Assembly: GCA_023053685.1 (NCBI GenBank)
Contig: JALIGW010000029.1
Coordinates: 1,177,501-1,241,500, forward strand
DNA from: Diadophis punctatus similis
Taxonomy: Eukaryota > Chordata > Lepidosauria > Squamata > Dipsadidae
DNA: 64,000 nt
Direction of reading: 5' to 3'
Part shown: in pieces, positions 37,501-49,400 of the stretch
Position numbering within the stretch: the stretch's first letter is position 1
Layout of the letters: each line of letters begins with the position of its first letter
The notes under the pieces: model-generated
Told to the model about the DNA's origin: nothing
The model's input: the letters and a program-made list of their open reading frames with translations, nothing else
Databases searched by the model: none
Program-made: the position numbers and the translations under genes

Positions 37501-38365
37501 TATTCTGTATATTGTTATCTTTTATTTTGGCCAATAATTGCTCCATCAATATGCCTGCATTATTATATTGTTAAAATTATATTAATTTTATATTGGTTTA
37601 ATTATTACTCCATGGATTTTTAATCTATGCTGCTATTCATATTATGAATGTTTTAATTGTGATTATGTCTGTAAATTCCTGGGAGCTTATGGTAGATTTT
37701 GAGGTATGTAAATAGAATAAACAAATACAATTCTTTAACTTTTTTTCACAGGAAATATGGTCCAACTCTCTGGCCATTTTGGTTGCCTTTCTCTGCATAT
37801 TTTTTCTCAGTCTAGTTCTGTAACATTTCCTTTTGAGAAGATGACTAGAAACGCCCCAGTATTCCTAACATGGCCACACCATTAATTTCTATAAAGGCAT
37901 TAAGGCGCCAGTGGTCTCATCTTCAACCTTTTTCCAAATAATTCTTAATGTCAAGTTTGCTTCCGAACTACCCCACTTTAATGCAACTAAAATCACAAGG
38001 AGATACACAATACAAGATAAATCCTGCCCAAAGGCTTACAACCTAATTTGAGGTTGGACACATTAGACGAGAAAGGGAAAGAAGACAAAAAAAAGGTAAA
38101 GAATGGTCAGTGAGTGTAAAGAGATTTCTCGTAAAGTAGTGCCTGGATGTGAAATTAAACAAAGAGAGAAAGATCTTAGATGGAAGTGCTTTTTAATGGT
38201 AGGAAGCTGCAAGAGAAAGTTGCAGAAAAACAATAATTAGGCTTAAGTGGAGGACTGGCGTCTGCCAAGAGCAAAGGGCCTCTGCATGAGGACATAGCAG
38301 TGCTCATATTACAGAGTAGAAGGAAAGAAGAGCTTCAAAGGAAGACTTTTATAGACCTTTGTTAG
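37501..38365. other. Unassigned sequence
   Basis: No gene or repeat was recognised. Confidence 0.4.
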
Positions 38366-38800
38366 AAAATCTGCATTGGGTAGGACCAAAGGCCGATTTA
38401 ACCCAGCCGATTCTGTCCATCCTCATGGTTGATCAGATGTCTTGGGAAGCCCCTAAGGCAGAAGATGGAGTATAATAGCACATTTCTGTTTCAGCAACCT
38501 ATAACTTCTTAGACTGGAGGTAATATATAGCCACCATGATTAGTGGCCACTGATAACCTTATTTTACATGAATTGGTTTCATACCCCCTTTTAAAGTTTT
38601 CTACCTTAGCGACATCACTGCCTGTTCTGAATTTCCTTTATGGAATACCCCAAACTCTAGCATTATAAGGAAAGAATAAAAAACCTGCATCTCTTTTTTT
38701 CCACAGGATACATTCACTTCTCTCATATTCTCCCATGTTTCTAAGCTTTAAAAAGTGCCACAGATCATATCTGTTGCTCTTATTTGCACTTTTTCAAATA
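38366..38800 (-). mobile_element. Old CR1-like LINE 3' end
   Basis: It contains the CR1-type 3' blocks in reverse orientation: GGACCAAAGGCC..TTAACCCAGC, GATGTCTTGGGAAGCCC, GGAGGTAATATATAGCCA.CATGA, TTTAAAGTTTTCTACCTTAG and AGATCATATCTGTTGCTCTT. The copy is diverged and has no ORF. Confidence 0.6.
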
Positions 38801-39185
38801 CTACAGTATTTATGGATGTAATGCTGTATGGAAAGAGAGACAGAGGAAAAAAAACAGAAACCCTACTGGATCTCTCCCAAATTTTAGCCCTGTCATGGAG
38901 GGCACACAAGAGGGTGACAAAAGGGAATACGTTTTCTGCTCTCTGAGGGATGGGCAACCAGTGGCACTGACCCCATAACTGCATATGATTCTCAAGCCTC
39001 TGTGCCTTCTCTGACAGGCATTGCTGAAAATGGATGCAATAATTTCCTGCATTCTGAAATGGAAAGCAGAAAAATCAATGGTGTATGCTCTAAAATGGGT
39101 ACATTGATGGAAAAAAAGTTACAGCCCTTTCCTTTCCCTAAATAAGCACCGCTCATACAGTATGTGTCATATGTATGTGTCCTAC

Positions 39186-40500
39186 ATACAGTATGTGTCC
39201 TACACTGTAGAAACATTTGGACCACACATCTTGACCAGGGTAAAGCAATAGATGCAATTTACATAGACTTCTGTAAAACCTTTGATTCAGTGGTGCATGA
39301 CAAACTACTGTTGAAACTAAGTTCCTCCAGCATCTCCGGATCCCTGTACAAGTGGATAGCCGCGTTCCTGTCCAACAGGCAACAAATAGTCAAAATAGGG
39401 AGGGCCCAATCAAATCCGGCACCAGTTAACAGTGGTGTCCCCCAAGGCAGCATTTTAGGACCCACACTCTTTCTGCTTTACATCAATGACCTATGCAACC
39501 ATATTAAAAGCAGCTGTGTCCTCTTCGCTGATGACGTAAAATTATTTAACACCACTGACAATGCTGCTGCCCTACAAAGCGACCTTGACTATGTGTCTGA
39601 ATGGTTGCACATTTGGCAACTCCAAATTTCAACTAATAAATGCTCTGTCCTGCACATTGGCAAAAAAAATCAGAACACCAAATACAAGTTGGGTGGAAAC
39701 GATCTCGTAGACGACCCTCACTTTGTCAAGGACCTAGGAGTACTCATCTCAAACGATCTAAGCCCCAGAGCTCATTGTAACAGCACTGCCAAAAAGGCAT
39801 TAAGAGTTCTTAACCTAATCTTGCGAAGCTTCTTCTCCGGTAACATTGTATTGCTAACTAGGGCATACAAAACCTTTGCCAGACAGACCAATTCTTGAAT
39901 ACAGCTCATCTGCCTAGAATCCACACTGTATATCGGACATTAACATGATTGAGCAGGTCCAGAGATATTTCATAAGAAGAGTACTCCACTCCTCTACTCA
40001 CAATAGAATCCCTTATGCCACCAGGCTTGAAATTCTGGGCTTGGACAATCTGGAATTGTGCCGCCTGCGGTCTGATCTAAGCATAGTACATAAAATTGTC
40101 TGCTACAATGTCTTACCTGTCAACGACTTCTTCAGCTTCAACCACAATAATACACGGGCAAACAATCGATACAAACTCAAGGTAAACCGCTACAAACTCT
40201 ATTGCAGAAAATACGTCTTCAGCAACAGAGTGGTCAATGCCTGGAATGCTCTACCCGACTCTGTTGTTACAGCCTCAAAGACTCACAGCTTCAACCTTAA
40301 ACTGTCTACCGTGGACATCACCCCATTCCTTAGAGGTCCGTAAAAGGGGCGTGCATAAGCGCACCAGCATGCCTACCGTCCCTGTCTTACTGTCCCCATT
40401 TAGCTGTACTTACTTTCTTTGTTTATGTTTATGTTCATACCTATACCTGCTATCTTGTACATGTTTGACAAAATAAATAAATAAAATAAAATAAAAATAT
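39186..40500 (+). mobile_element. CR1/L2-group LINE with RT domain, frameshifted
   Basis: The upstream frame (to 39898) has the RT palm. First aspartate block is YIDFCKTFDSVVHDKLL, then NSGVPQGSILGPTLFLLYIN, then the catalytic FADDVKLF. The thumb-like region follows with FVKDLGVLISNDLSP. A second frame (39945-40343) carries QVQRYFIRRVLHS.., RSDLSIVHKIV and FSNRVVNAWNALPDSVV, so a frameshift lies between them. The 3' UTR ends GACAAAATAAATAAATAAAA. The endonuclease and ORF1 are missing by 5' truncation. It is the most complete LINE in the window; related 3' ends are at 11026-11167 and 49205-49400. Confidence 0.88.
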
Positions 40501-40554
40501 GGTTGTATCCACACTGGCCACAGAAATGCCCCCCCCCAAAAAAATTAGGATACA

Positions 40555-40596
40555 GGAGGAGGAGGAGGAGGAGGAGGAGGAGGAGGAGGAGGAGGA
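40555..40596. repeat. (GGA)n microsatellite
   Basis: About fourteen uninterrupted GGA units. Confidence 0.97.
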
Positions 40597-41756
40597 ATAA
40601 AAGCTGTTACTACCTGGGTAAGTGTTTAAGGAGAGAATTTGACAAATAAAATATAGAAACATTTTCAATATAAAAATGTTTTCTAGTTCAGTTACCCTCC
40701 TGTGCCTGAATTAAGTGAAAGGGTGAGCAACTATTCTATGTTGAACATATAATTATGCATTCTTCAATCATAGTCCTTTTCAGCCTATTTTCTAAGTTAC
40801 CATGCTAACATTTTACCTTTTATCTTCTATGGAGAGCAAATCATTTCATTGTCCACAGAGTAGATCTTTATGTTTTCTCCCACAGATTTTATAAACAGGA
40901 TGACCCAAGTTGTCAGCTTATTGAGTATGAATGTCCACTCATTTCTATAAAGTTATTCCTATTTCAAACTAGTTTTGTTTCCTTCCTAATATTTTACAAT
41001 GCACATTTTGTATCTGTTTTCAATGGCTGAGGCAATTTGTGCTGATATTTCCAGGACATATCCACAGTAATAAGCCTCTATCCTTCTTGGGCACCAAAAA
41101 ATTCTACATCCTGTGCCATTCAATTATATGCCATTTCTTACCTGTGTTGAGGGAGAGGAATGTATCTAAGAGCATTAGATAATAGCGGATGAACGAAGGG
41201 AAGTCACTTTAAACGTTAAATCTCTTCAGCAGAATGGTCACTATTTGTTCAGTCCATTTTTTTAAACATCCCACAAGATATTGTTATGCAAAACATTCCA
41301 CCTCATTGTTTTCTGTGTGGTCTTTTATCCTCTTTTTTTTCCTGAGCTGATTTTTTAAAAAAAACTTAAAATGCAATGGCTGTGTCAGCGTGTCCAATGG
41401 GGATTTGCTAAGTACTAGTGAGACATGTCTTTACTCCTGGCCTTTTAATTAGTCAATTCCTGGTTATCTCCAAGCCAGAAAAGGCTTTTTCTATTTGTAG
41501 TCTCAGCTTGCTCCTTAAAATGAAATTAACTGTTTTCTGTTGGCTATATAAAAGGCAGCTGAAGGAAGCTTGCTTCCCCTCCTCCTCTGCTACAACAAAT
41601 TTGGGACCAACAAACAGTTGCAAAAGACTAAAGGAAAGTGGAAAGTCAGATTCTGAGTCCCAAGAATTCTAGCGCTATTTTCCAAACAAGATCATCAGCA
41701 AAAGATAGCCAGTTCAGCCCTCAGCTGGGCATAAATGTTTGTTTAAAATCCAACAT
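40597..41756. other. Unassigned sequence
   Basis: No gene or repeat was recognised. Confidence 0.4.
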
Positions 41757-41757
41757 T

Positions 41758-41870
<113 letters not shown>

Positions 41871-42306
41871 AGTTGGAAGGGACCTTGGAGGTCTTCTAGT
41901 CCAACCCCCTGCTTAGGCAGGAAAGCCTACACTACTTCAGATAAATGGTTATCCAACATCTTCTTAAAAACCTCCAGTGTTGGAGCATTCACAACTTCTG
42001 GAGGCAAGCTGTTCCACTGATTAATTGTTCTAACTGTCAGGAAATTTCTCCTTAGTTCTAAGTTGCTTCTCTCCTTGTTTAGTTTCCACCCATTGCTTCT
42101 TGTTCTACCCTCAGGTGCTTTGGAGAATAGTTTGACTCCTTCTTCTTTGTGGCAACCCCTGAGATATTGGAACACTGCTATCATATCTCCCCTAGTCCTT
42201 CTTTTCATTAAGCTAGACATACCCAGTTGCTGCAACCGTTCTTCATATGTTTTAGTCTCCAGTCCCCTAATCATCTTTGTTGCTCTTCTCTGCACTCTTT
42301 CCTTCT
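41871..42306 (-). mobile_element. CR1 LINE 3' end
   Basis: The minus-strand ORF (41927-42295, 122 codons) runs RRATKMIRGLETKTYEERLQ, then KRRTRGDMIAVFQYLRGC, then FSKAPEGRTRSN, and ends WNSLPPEVVNAPTLEVFKK. It is intact to its stop. The 3' UTR has the AGAGTTGGAAGGGACCTTGG motif typical of CR1. It is 5'-truncated with no RT palm, and is one of the youngest-looking CR1 copies here. Confidence 0.92.
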
Positions 42307-42417
42307 AGCACTGTCAAACTGATCTCCCTCCTCCATCATTCCTTTCCTCCTGCCTCTTCTGTGACTTGCCTCTTTATTTTGAAAGTTTTGCAAGCAGAAA
42401 CAGGATAAGAACTCTAA

Positions 42418-42419
42418 AA

Positions 42420-42478
<59 letters not shown>

Positions 42479-42512
42479 AAATAAAAAAATAAAAAAAATA
42501 AAAAAAATAAAA
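42418..42512. repeat. (AAAT)n microsatellite
   Basis: About fifteen AAAT units grade into A-rich AAAAAAT units. Confidence 0.97.
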
Positions 42513-43110
42513 AGGGGTGTTTTGGGAAGAAAGAACTTCTAATTGGGGGACTGTCAGAAACATCTTAAGGAAGGCCTGACTATTCAGTGGCCATAAAAAG
42601 GAGGCTGATTATTGGGGAGAACAATAATCTGGGAATTGGAAAGGGTGGCTGGAATCCCGAGTGGTGAACCAGCATTCCACACTCTGACATTTTGCTGCAG
42701 CGTCCAGTTTTGAGTTATGTAATCCCAAAGCCAGCCTGCTGTTCTTGGGTCATCTTGGGTCCCCGGTCATTCAGTTCTTTTATTTGAGAGACATTGATTT
42801 TAAATGACTCTGTGAAATTCTTTTTTGAAGCTATATTAAGGTTGTGGTTATAATTAGACTTTTTAAAAAAATCAACCATGAATCAGCTGCCAATCAGCTT
42901 CAGGGGATGACCACACATTTTAGGATTATGAGAGGGAGAGGGAAAAAAATCCTGAAAACTGGGAAATTGGAAAAGGGGAGTTAAGGCATCCAGTTTGTCT
43001 CCTGCTCAGTGCAAAATCCAAACTGAAATACTTCTGATCAATATCTATCCAGTTTCTGCTTGGAGACATCTAATGAAGGAGAATCTGTCACCTGACTTTA
43101 CATCGTAAAC
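42513..43110. other. Unassigned sequence
   Basis: No feature was recognised. A CT-rich tract at 43125-43175 precedes the next element. Confidence 0.4.
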
Positions 43111-43182
43111 CCCCCCCTCACTCTTTCCCTCCCTCTCTCTCTCTTTCTCTCTCTCTCTCTCTGTCTCTCCCCCTCCCCATCC

Positions 43183-43520
43183 CAGAGGTGGGTTCCTCCC
43201 GGTTCAGACCAGTTCGCCCAAACTGGTAGCAGCCTGCTGGTGATGTTACAATGACATCACAAAACCAGTTCGGTCGGTGCCGGTCCGTGGGTGCCGCCAT
43301 CTTTTTTTAAAAAAAATTGCATTTTTAAATATTTTTTTTGTATTTTTTATTTCTTCTGAGCATGCGCAGAAGCCGAGTTTCCGGCACTGTGCATGCAGTT
43401 GCCATCTTGTTTTCAGCTTTTATTTTATTCTATTTGGATTTTTTGGCACTGCGCATGCGCGTGCCCACATAGCGCGGGAGGAAGCAAACCAGCAGCGAGG
43501 TAAGTTAGAACCCACCCCTG
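43183..43520. mobile_element. hAT-like MITE (family A)
   Basis: The ends CAGAGGTGGGTTCCTCCCG and GTTAGAACCCACCCCTG carry the duplication CCCCATCC (43175-43182 and 43521-43528). That duplication continues into CCATCC microsatellite units on the right. Its A/T-run interior resembles 32790-33148. Confidence 0.93.
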
Positions 43521-43599
43521 CCCCATCCCCATCCCTATCCCCATCCCCACCATCCCTTTCTCTCACTTTTTGGACAACCATGACCTGAATGATTGAGAA

Positions 43600-43790
43600 T
43601 CTCCATAGACATAGATTCCTGCAGTTTCCTTGGCAAGGTTTTTGCCAATGGTTTGTTCTTGCCTCCTCCCTAGGGATGAGAGAGAATGATTGGTCCAAGG
43701 TCACCCAAGTAGCTTCATGCCTAAGGGAGTACCAGATCTCATGGTCTCCTGCTTTCTAGCCCCATACTCTTAACCTCTGTTCGGACTGGC
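43600..43790 (+). mobile_element. MIR/CORE-type SINE-like fragment
   Basis: The words CAAGGTCACCCAAGTAGCTT, CATGCCTAAGGGAGTACCAG and CATGGTCTCCTGCTTTCTAG are shared with 37141-37375 and 46700-46860. Confidence 0.55.
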
Positions 43791-44197
43791 TCGCTTATAT
43801 TCCCCTTATAAAGCTGCAAGTTCAAATGCACTAATCAGGGACCAACACTGACTGACTACTTCTGAGTAAGTAATTTGCCTTACATATCTGATAACTTCTG
43901 TATTGTACGTGTTCCTCCCTGCATCATTGGAAAATGGTACATGATGAACTTAATTATTCCTTATTGACTGCACTTTGAGCACAAGGCTCATATCACGTTC
44001 AGATAATTTAACAAGGAAATGTCAATGTGGAATTCTAGAATTTGTTCTTTTTTTTTTTAAGACTTAGATGAGAACCACAGATCAATTCTCCTGCCTATTC
44101 CTTTTCTGCTGCTTTTGCAACCCTTCTCTCCAGCTAGCCTTGAGAAATCATGTCCACAAAGTTTCTGTGTATGCACTTAACCATTAATGTTCTAGGT
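43791..44197. other. Unassigned sequence
   Basis: No feature was recognised. Confidence 0.4.
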
Positions 44198-44323
44198 CAG
44201 TGTTTCACAACCTTGGCAACTTTAAAATGGGTGGACTTCGATCCCCAGAATTCAGGCAAGCTGGCTGGGGAATTCTGGGAGTTCAATCCATACATTTTAA
44301 AATTGGTAAGGTTGAGAAGCACA
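44198..44323. mobile_element. Palindromic hAT-like MITE (family C)
   Basis: Arms CAGTGTTTCACAACCTTGGC and GGTAAGGTTGAGAAGCACA surround GGCTGGGGAATTCTGGGAG. A perfect duplication TTCTAGGT lies at 44190-44197 and 44324-44331. Confidence 0.9.
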
Positions 44324-44331
44324 TTCTAGGT

Positions 44332-44633
44332 GCATGTGAATGCCAGCACATACTTTCTAGAAGCAACTGCTTGCCATTTACTCTGCCCGAAAAGCATGTA
44401 TCTCATAATTACGGGAGAAGTAAATTAAGTCCTTAAATGTGAGCTCAGCTCCAGGTGATTTCATAGATAAGTTCATGTGGCTTAAAATGGTAATATCACA
44501 TAAAGTACCGGTAGTATTAATCAGCATCTAGTTTGTCATTCTAAATGGCTTGGTACTGTGATAGGTTCAATCTGCTATGTCCTAACCTTTATGTTTCCCT
44601 ACACCTACCAAATTTTGATTACATTTGTTACAT
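44332..44633. other. Unassigned sequence
   Basis: No feature was recognised. Confidence 0.4.
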
Positions 44634-44950
44634 ACGGTTACAGGAACTGGGCATGGCTAATTTAGTGAAGAGAAGGACCAGGGGAGACATGATAGCAGTG
44701 TTCCAATATTTGAGGGGCTGCCACAGAGAGGAGGGGGTCAAGCTATTTTCCAAAGCACCTGTAGGCCAGACAAGAAATAATGGATGGAAACTGAACAAGA
44801 AAAGATTTAACCTGGAAATAAGGAGGAACTTTCTGACAGTGAGAACAATCAACCAATGGAACAGAAGTTGCCCTCGGAAGTTGTGGGAGCTTCATCACTT
44901 GAGACTTTCAAGAAAAGATTGGACTGCCATTTGTCAGAAATGGTGTAGGG
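44634..44950 (+). mobile_element. CR1 LINE 3' end, part 1 (split by hAT)
   Basis: Encodes LQELGMANLVKRRTRGDM, FQYLRGCHREEGVKLFSKAP and FLTVRTINQWN in one frame. A frameshift follows near 44868. It is 5'-truncated and resumes at 45502 with the CR1 3' UTR. Confidence 0.92.
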
Positions 44951-45501
44951 CCGTGGTGGCGAACCTATGGCACGCGTTCCACAGGTGGCACGCGGAGCCA
45001 TAGCGGAGGGCACACAAGCGTTGCCCACCGGCAAACCGGAAGTGCGGAAAAACGCACTTCCGGTTTGCCGGTGAGCTGTTTTTTGCACTCCGGAGGGTTC
45101 AGGGAAGCTCCCTGAAGCCCCGGAATGCAAAAAACTACAAAACGGACAAACCGGAAGTGTGGAAAAACGCACTTCCGGTTTGCCGGTGAGCTGTTTTTTG
45201 CACTCCAGAGGGTTCAGGGAAGCTCCCTGAAGCCCCGGAATGCAAAAAACGACGAAACGGACAAACCGGAAGTGCATTTTTCCGAACTTCCGGTTTGCCC
45301 GTTTCGTCGTTTTTTACCGTCCCAGGCTCCGGTAAGGCCTTTGCGCGTGTGTGTGCGTGTGTGCGCATGTGCAGGGGGCAGCATGGGGGGGTGTTGTGCG
45401 CATGCGTGGGGGGGAGGGAATGGGTGTGGGTATGCGAGCGCGTGCTAGCGCGCGCACCCCCCCTTTTTAACACGCGGACCTAAAAAGGTTCGCCATCACT
45501 G
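44951..45501. mobile_element. hAT-like element (family B) inserted in CR1
   Basis: The ends CCGTGGTGGCGAACC and AAGGTTCGCCATCACTG carry a perfect duplication GTGTAGGG (44943-44950 and 45502-45509). The interior holds a near-perfect tandem duplication of about 115 bp (roughly 45025-45140 and 45141-45255). That unit contains palindromic CCGGAAGTG / CACTTCCGG words. There is no transposase. Confidence 0.94.
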
Positions 45502-45580
45502 GTGTAGGGTCTCCTGCTTGAGCCGGGGGGAGGGTTGGACTAGATTACCTACAAGGTCCCTTCCAACTCTATTAATCTGT
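45502..45580 (+). mobile_element. CR1 LINE 3' end, part 2
   Basis: It resumes the split CR1 with GGTCTCCTGCTTGAGC, GGTTGGACTAGATTACCTAC and AAGGTCCCTTCCAACTCTAT, which is the standard CR1 3' UTR end. Confidence 0.9.
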
Positions 45581-46240
45581 TAAATGCTCCTATTTCTTCT
45601 TTTAGATTCCTTTTAGAGTTTTGTTTTTATATATGCTTCTGTTTTAAAGTTCTCAATTTTTAATAATAATTATTTTTTAAGCGCCAATGTATTTTATGCT
45701 TTTTTTTATTGACTTACCCAACCCTCCTGGTCTTTGACCTTAATGAAGATTTGATCTGATGTTGATAATGTGGATTCAGCTTCTTATCATTTCCCCCCAG
45801 GATGCTTCCCCCCCACCCCCCACCCCAATTTCTCAGTCTTCTCCTACGGTAGTATTTTCTGACACAGTTGTCTTCCATCTGAGTGGATATGATCCTGCTA
45901 ATTTTTATTTGTTTATCTGTTTGTTTAAGAACAGCCAAGGTTGGCTAAGTGCTGTTAGTTATCTGGGGCTGCAAGACAGCAATAGCTGCTAGAAGGGGCT
46001 ATATTTATTTGGTAATTAATCATCCTGCAGTGGCAATCCCAAGTTGCTGCAGTGGCATAGGGAGATTTTTTGGTCCAACATTCTGTCTGCAATATGAATG
46101 GATTCAAACAATTGTTTCTTGATTCCTTCATATTTGTTAGCAGTTTTGTTTTGTTTTAAAATCCGCTGGTTTTTTGCTCTCTTGTTTTCTGAAGAAGGAT
46201 TCAGGCATTTTTATGACTATTGTTGTTGTTATCATCATTT
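45581..46240. other. Unassigned sequence
   Basis: No gene was recognised. A C-rich block lies at 45795-45825. Confidence 0.4.
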
Positions 46241-46650
46241 AATTTTAATTTAATTTAATTTAATGGATTTCTATGCCGCCCAACTCCCTGAGGACTCTGG
46301 GCGGCTCACAACATGTTAGATTCCATTACAAATATAAAATACAGTAATTAAAAAATACAAAATACAAAATACAAAAGTTAAAAAGAGTATCTCATATTTA
46401 CAATCAAGGGGGGAGACCCATATGTAATCTAGTTGGTCTCACTTTCACCCTGCCTGCCGGAAGAGCCAAGTTTTTATTGCTTTCCGGAAGGCCAGTAGGG
46501 TGGGGATGGTCCTGATCTCCGGGGGACGCTGGTTCCACAGGGAGGGAGCTCCCACAGAGAAGGCCCTCCCCCTCGGCCCCGCCAGCCGGCATTGTTTGGT
46601 TGACGGGACCTGGAGGAGGCCGACTCTGTGGGCCCTGACCGGTCATAGGG
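46241..46650 (-). mobile_element. L2-group LINE 3' end
   Basis: Starts with TTTAATTTAATT tail units and the ATGCCGCCCAACTCCCTGAG..GGGCGGCTCACAAC terminus. The ORF C-terminal segment follows, with GRAFSV-, P.EIRTIPTL- and FRKA.KTWL-type words in mixed minus-strand frames. It is homologous to 34265-34935 and breaks off at 46650 beside ATC units. Confidence 0.82.
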
Positions 46651-46699
46651 TCATCATCATCATCATCCCCCTAGCTTTTTAATATATAACTCAAAGCAG

Positions 46700-46860
46700 A
46701 AAAAATATCTAAATTTCCTGCCTCCTATTTTCCCCACAACCTCAGATGTGTGTGGTGGGTTGGGCTGAGAGAGAGTTTTTATGCCTAAGGGAGGGCTAGA
46801 ATTTACCATCTCCTGCTTTCCAGGCCAGCATCTTTGCCCCTATACCCAATTGGCTCTCAT
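46700..46860 (+). mobile_element. MIR/CORE-type SINE-like fragment
   Basis: The words CCTCCTATTTTCCCCACAAC, GTTGGGCTGAGAGAGAG, GCCTAAGGGAGGGCTAGAAT and CCATCTCCTGCTTTCCAG relate it to the copies at 37141 and 43600. Confidence 0.55.
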
Positions 46861-48173
46861 TTCTCTTTCATTCCATGTTTCTTGATATGTTGCCCATTCT
46901 CAAGTCAAATCCCCAAACCAATTTTATTAAAAGAACCCAGTCAAATCAATTTCATAATCTCTTAGTCAGTTTCTATGCTAACCATGCTAACCATCCACTC
47001 CTCACTTGACTTTCCCTGCTTATATTGTCTATGATGCATGTAAAACTAATATTACCACAAATTGTTTTACATTGCATTCAGCGGTGCGTGGAAGGTCCTA
47101 TTCGCTGAGCACATTTTTAAAAAAAATTGAAATGTAAATGCTTTATTTACTGATACTGTATTCTTCATCGACGATGACTTTCCATTTTCTGTTTTTTCTA
47201 ATATAGTTATTTAGTCTGTTATTTATATTTTTTAAAAGAAGTTATTAATTTTAACAGGGGTGGGAGGAGAAGCAGTAACAACAAAGTGTTGTGGCCATGA
47301 GTTTGAGACCACAGCCCTTTTTTGTGCATTCTGAACAGTATGCATGTAAATAAGGGGTGTGGCTTTGATCACATGTTTATGCAGTAGCTGCCATCTTGAT
47401 TACTTTGGGTGCCAATATTATCCTTACCCTGGCATTCCAATGATGCTTTTCATTATTGGACTCCCCTACACAAGCACAACTAGCAGAGATAAAACCATTC
47501 TGAGAAAAAAAGTAGCATAAGGAAATTGATTTGGACCATTCATCATGCATTCCATGTTTTAGGCAGGTGCCACATTGATAGAATATAACACCATATGTAA
47601 CTTCACTCTTAGGGACATAAATTTTAAAGCAAAATAACTGCAAGAGATAATGGTAGGAGACTTAACTGTGCTTAGTAGAACTGACCTACTGCAAATCAAT
47701 AGCGACTCACCTTCACTCCTTATTCTTGGATCCAGCCCAAGCCCAACAGTATTCATTTTGTCAAATTTTCCTAGTTGCATGCTTTCCAATCAACACATTA
47801 AATAAAACTAAATGTGGGATTAGCATCTATTCACGGGTTGTAAGTGGAGGAGACCTTCCAAAAGGTCCTTGTCATTGCAGAGCAGTCCTCCACTAATTGT
47901 CTGTTGATTAAAAGAGGAGAACACTGCAGCAATGAGTGGATTGTCCTTGAGTCTGCAGATAAAGTTATGAAGGACATCTACATGGTCATGTTAAGAGAGT
48001 AGGGAGGATTCCAAAGAATTGCCACTGTTGAAGCTACTGCCATGGCATTTCAGATATCTGAAATACCTGTATTGTATTCACCTGGGGGATCAGGGGGGCT
48101 TTGCTATGTAACTGTCAAAGCAAAGTGCCAGATCTGATAGTGCAGGATCTTCTGGTGGAGCTCACCAGTTCAT
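46861..48173. other. Unassigned sequence
   Basis: No gene or repeat was recognised. Confidence 0.4.
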
Positions 48174-48181
48174 CTTCCAAC

Positions 48182-48513
48182 CAAGGGCGGGTTCCTCTTA
48201 CCTGGCTACCGGTGCGCTGCGCGTGCATCATCACATTTTGCGCGTGTGCATGCTCGCTACGTGCACACGTCCCCTCTTGTGAATTTGCGCTGAATAAAAA
48301 ATCGCCAAAATCTCACACGCGCGAGCGTCCCCTCGTGACATTTTGCTTCCGCGCATGCGCAGGAAGCAAAAAAAGGCCAAAAAATTGGAAAAAAGATGGC
48401 GCCACGCGACAGACCGGCAAACACAGCACCGTAGCCATCGCGCACAAATTGCGCAATTGGCAGGTCCCTACCGGAACTGTGCACTGGATCACACCAGTAG
48501 GAACCCACCACTG
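48182..48513. mobile_element. hAT-like MITE (family A)
   Basis: The ends CAAGGGCGGGTTCCTCTTAC and CCAGTAGGAACCCACCACTG carry a perfect duplication CTTCCAAC (48174-48181 and 48514-48521). The subterminal GCTACCGG and CTACCGG words place it in family A, inverted relative to the others. Confidence 0.92.
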
Positions 48514-48521
48514 CTTCCAAC

Positions 48522-49204
48522 ACCGGCACGCTAACCATTGTAATGACATGGCACCTGGCTGTCCTCCAAGTGCAGTGATACTGGATTATGTGCTAGCTGT
48601 TTCAAATGAGCTAGTAATTATCATAATCTGGTAATTGAGAAAAATCTAATTATGCAAAGCTAATGGATTTAAAGCCTTGCTGAATGGGTGGGGGGTGATG
48701 AGGGAGGTTGATCTTGTTGAAATGGAGTGTTGCTATCTAGAGCTCATGTCTGATGGGGCAAGCCCATTCCTCTTCACCTGGCTCAAGGGGGAAAGAATCT
48801 TCTTTATCAGGGAATCAAAGGATGGAGGCAGCGCTGTGGCACTGTTCTTCGGCAGAGTGAAACATCTACTTAAATATCAAATGCCAAGGATGGGAAGTAG
48901 GCACAAGAGTAGTGTGTGCCACAAGACCTGCCTTCCACTCTATAAGCTATGGTTTGACTACAAAGTGCAATGGGAGCTGTCAGTTTGGCCAACTGGCACA
49001 CATTAATTAGATACTGCTAACTTGGAAATAAGTAGGGAATGCTTATATATATATTCAGTGAATAATGAATGAATGAATGGGCAAGCATCTGTTACTATGT
49101 ACCTATCTAGCAAACAAATACTTTGCAATCAAATGGCTTTTTTTAAGAGTAGAAGACATAACAAATGCAGAAGGAGCTGTCAGGACTGCTCTTACCCCAT
49201 CATT
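48522..49204. other. Unassigned sequence
   Basis: The ORF at 48677-49006 (109 codons) has no recognisable domain and no splice framing. Confidence 0.4.
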
Positions 49205-49400
49205 TTTTAATTTATTTATTTGTCAAGCTTAACAGATATAAGTATGAACATGATTATGAATACAGGAAATGGATACGAATAAATGGGGACAGTAGGACGG
49301 GGATGGTAGGCACGTTGGTGTGCTTATGCATGCCCTCTTACAGACCTCTTAGGAATGGGGTGAGTTCCACGGTAGACAGTCTAAGGTTAAAGTTATGGTG
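49205..49400 (-). mobile_element. LINE 3' end, same family as 39186-40500
   Basis: The minus-strand frame reads FNLRLSTVELTPFLRGL, matching FNLKLSTVDITPFLRGP at the ORF end of 39186-40500. The 3' UTR has GCATGCATAAGCACACC-type and CCGTCCTACTGTCCCC words. It is cut on its 5' side by a hAT-like end at 49401. Confidence 0.88.
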
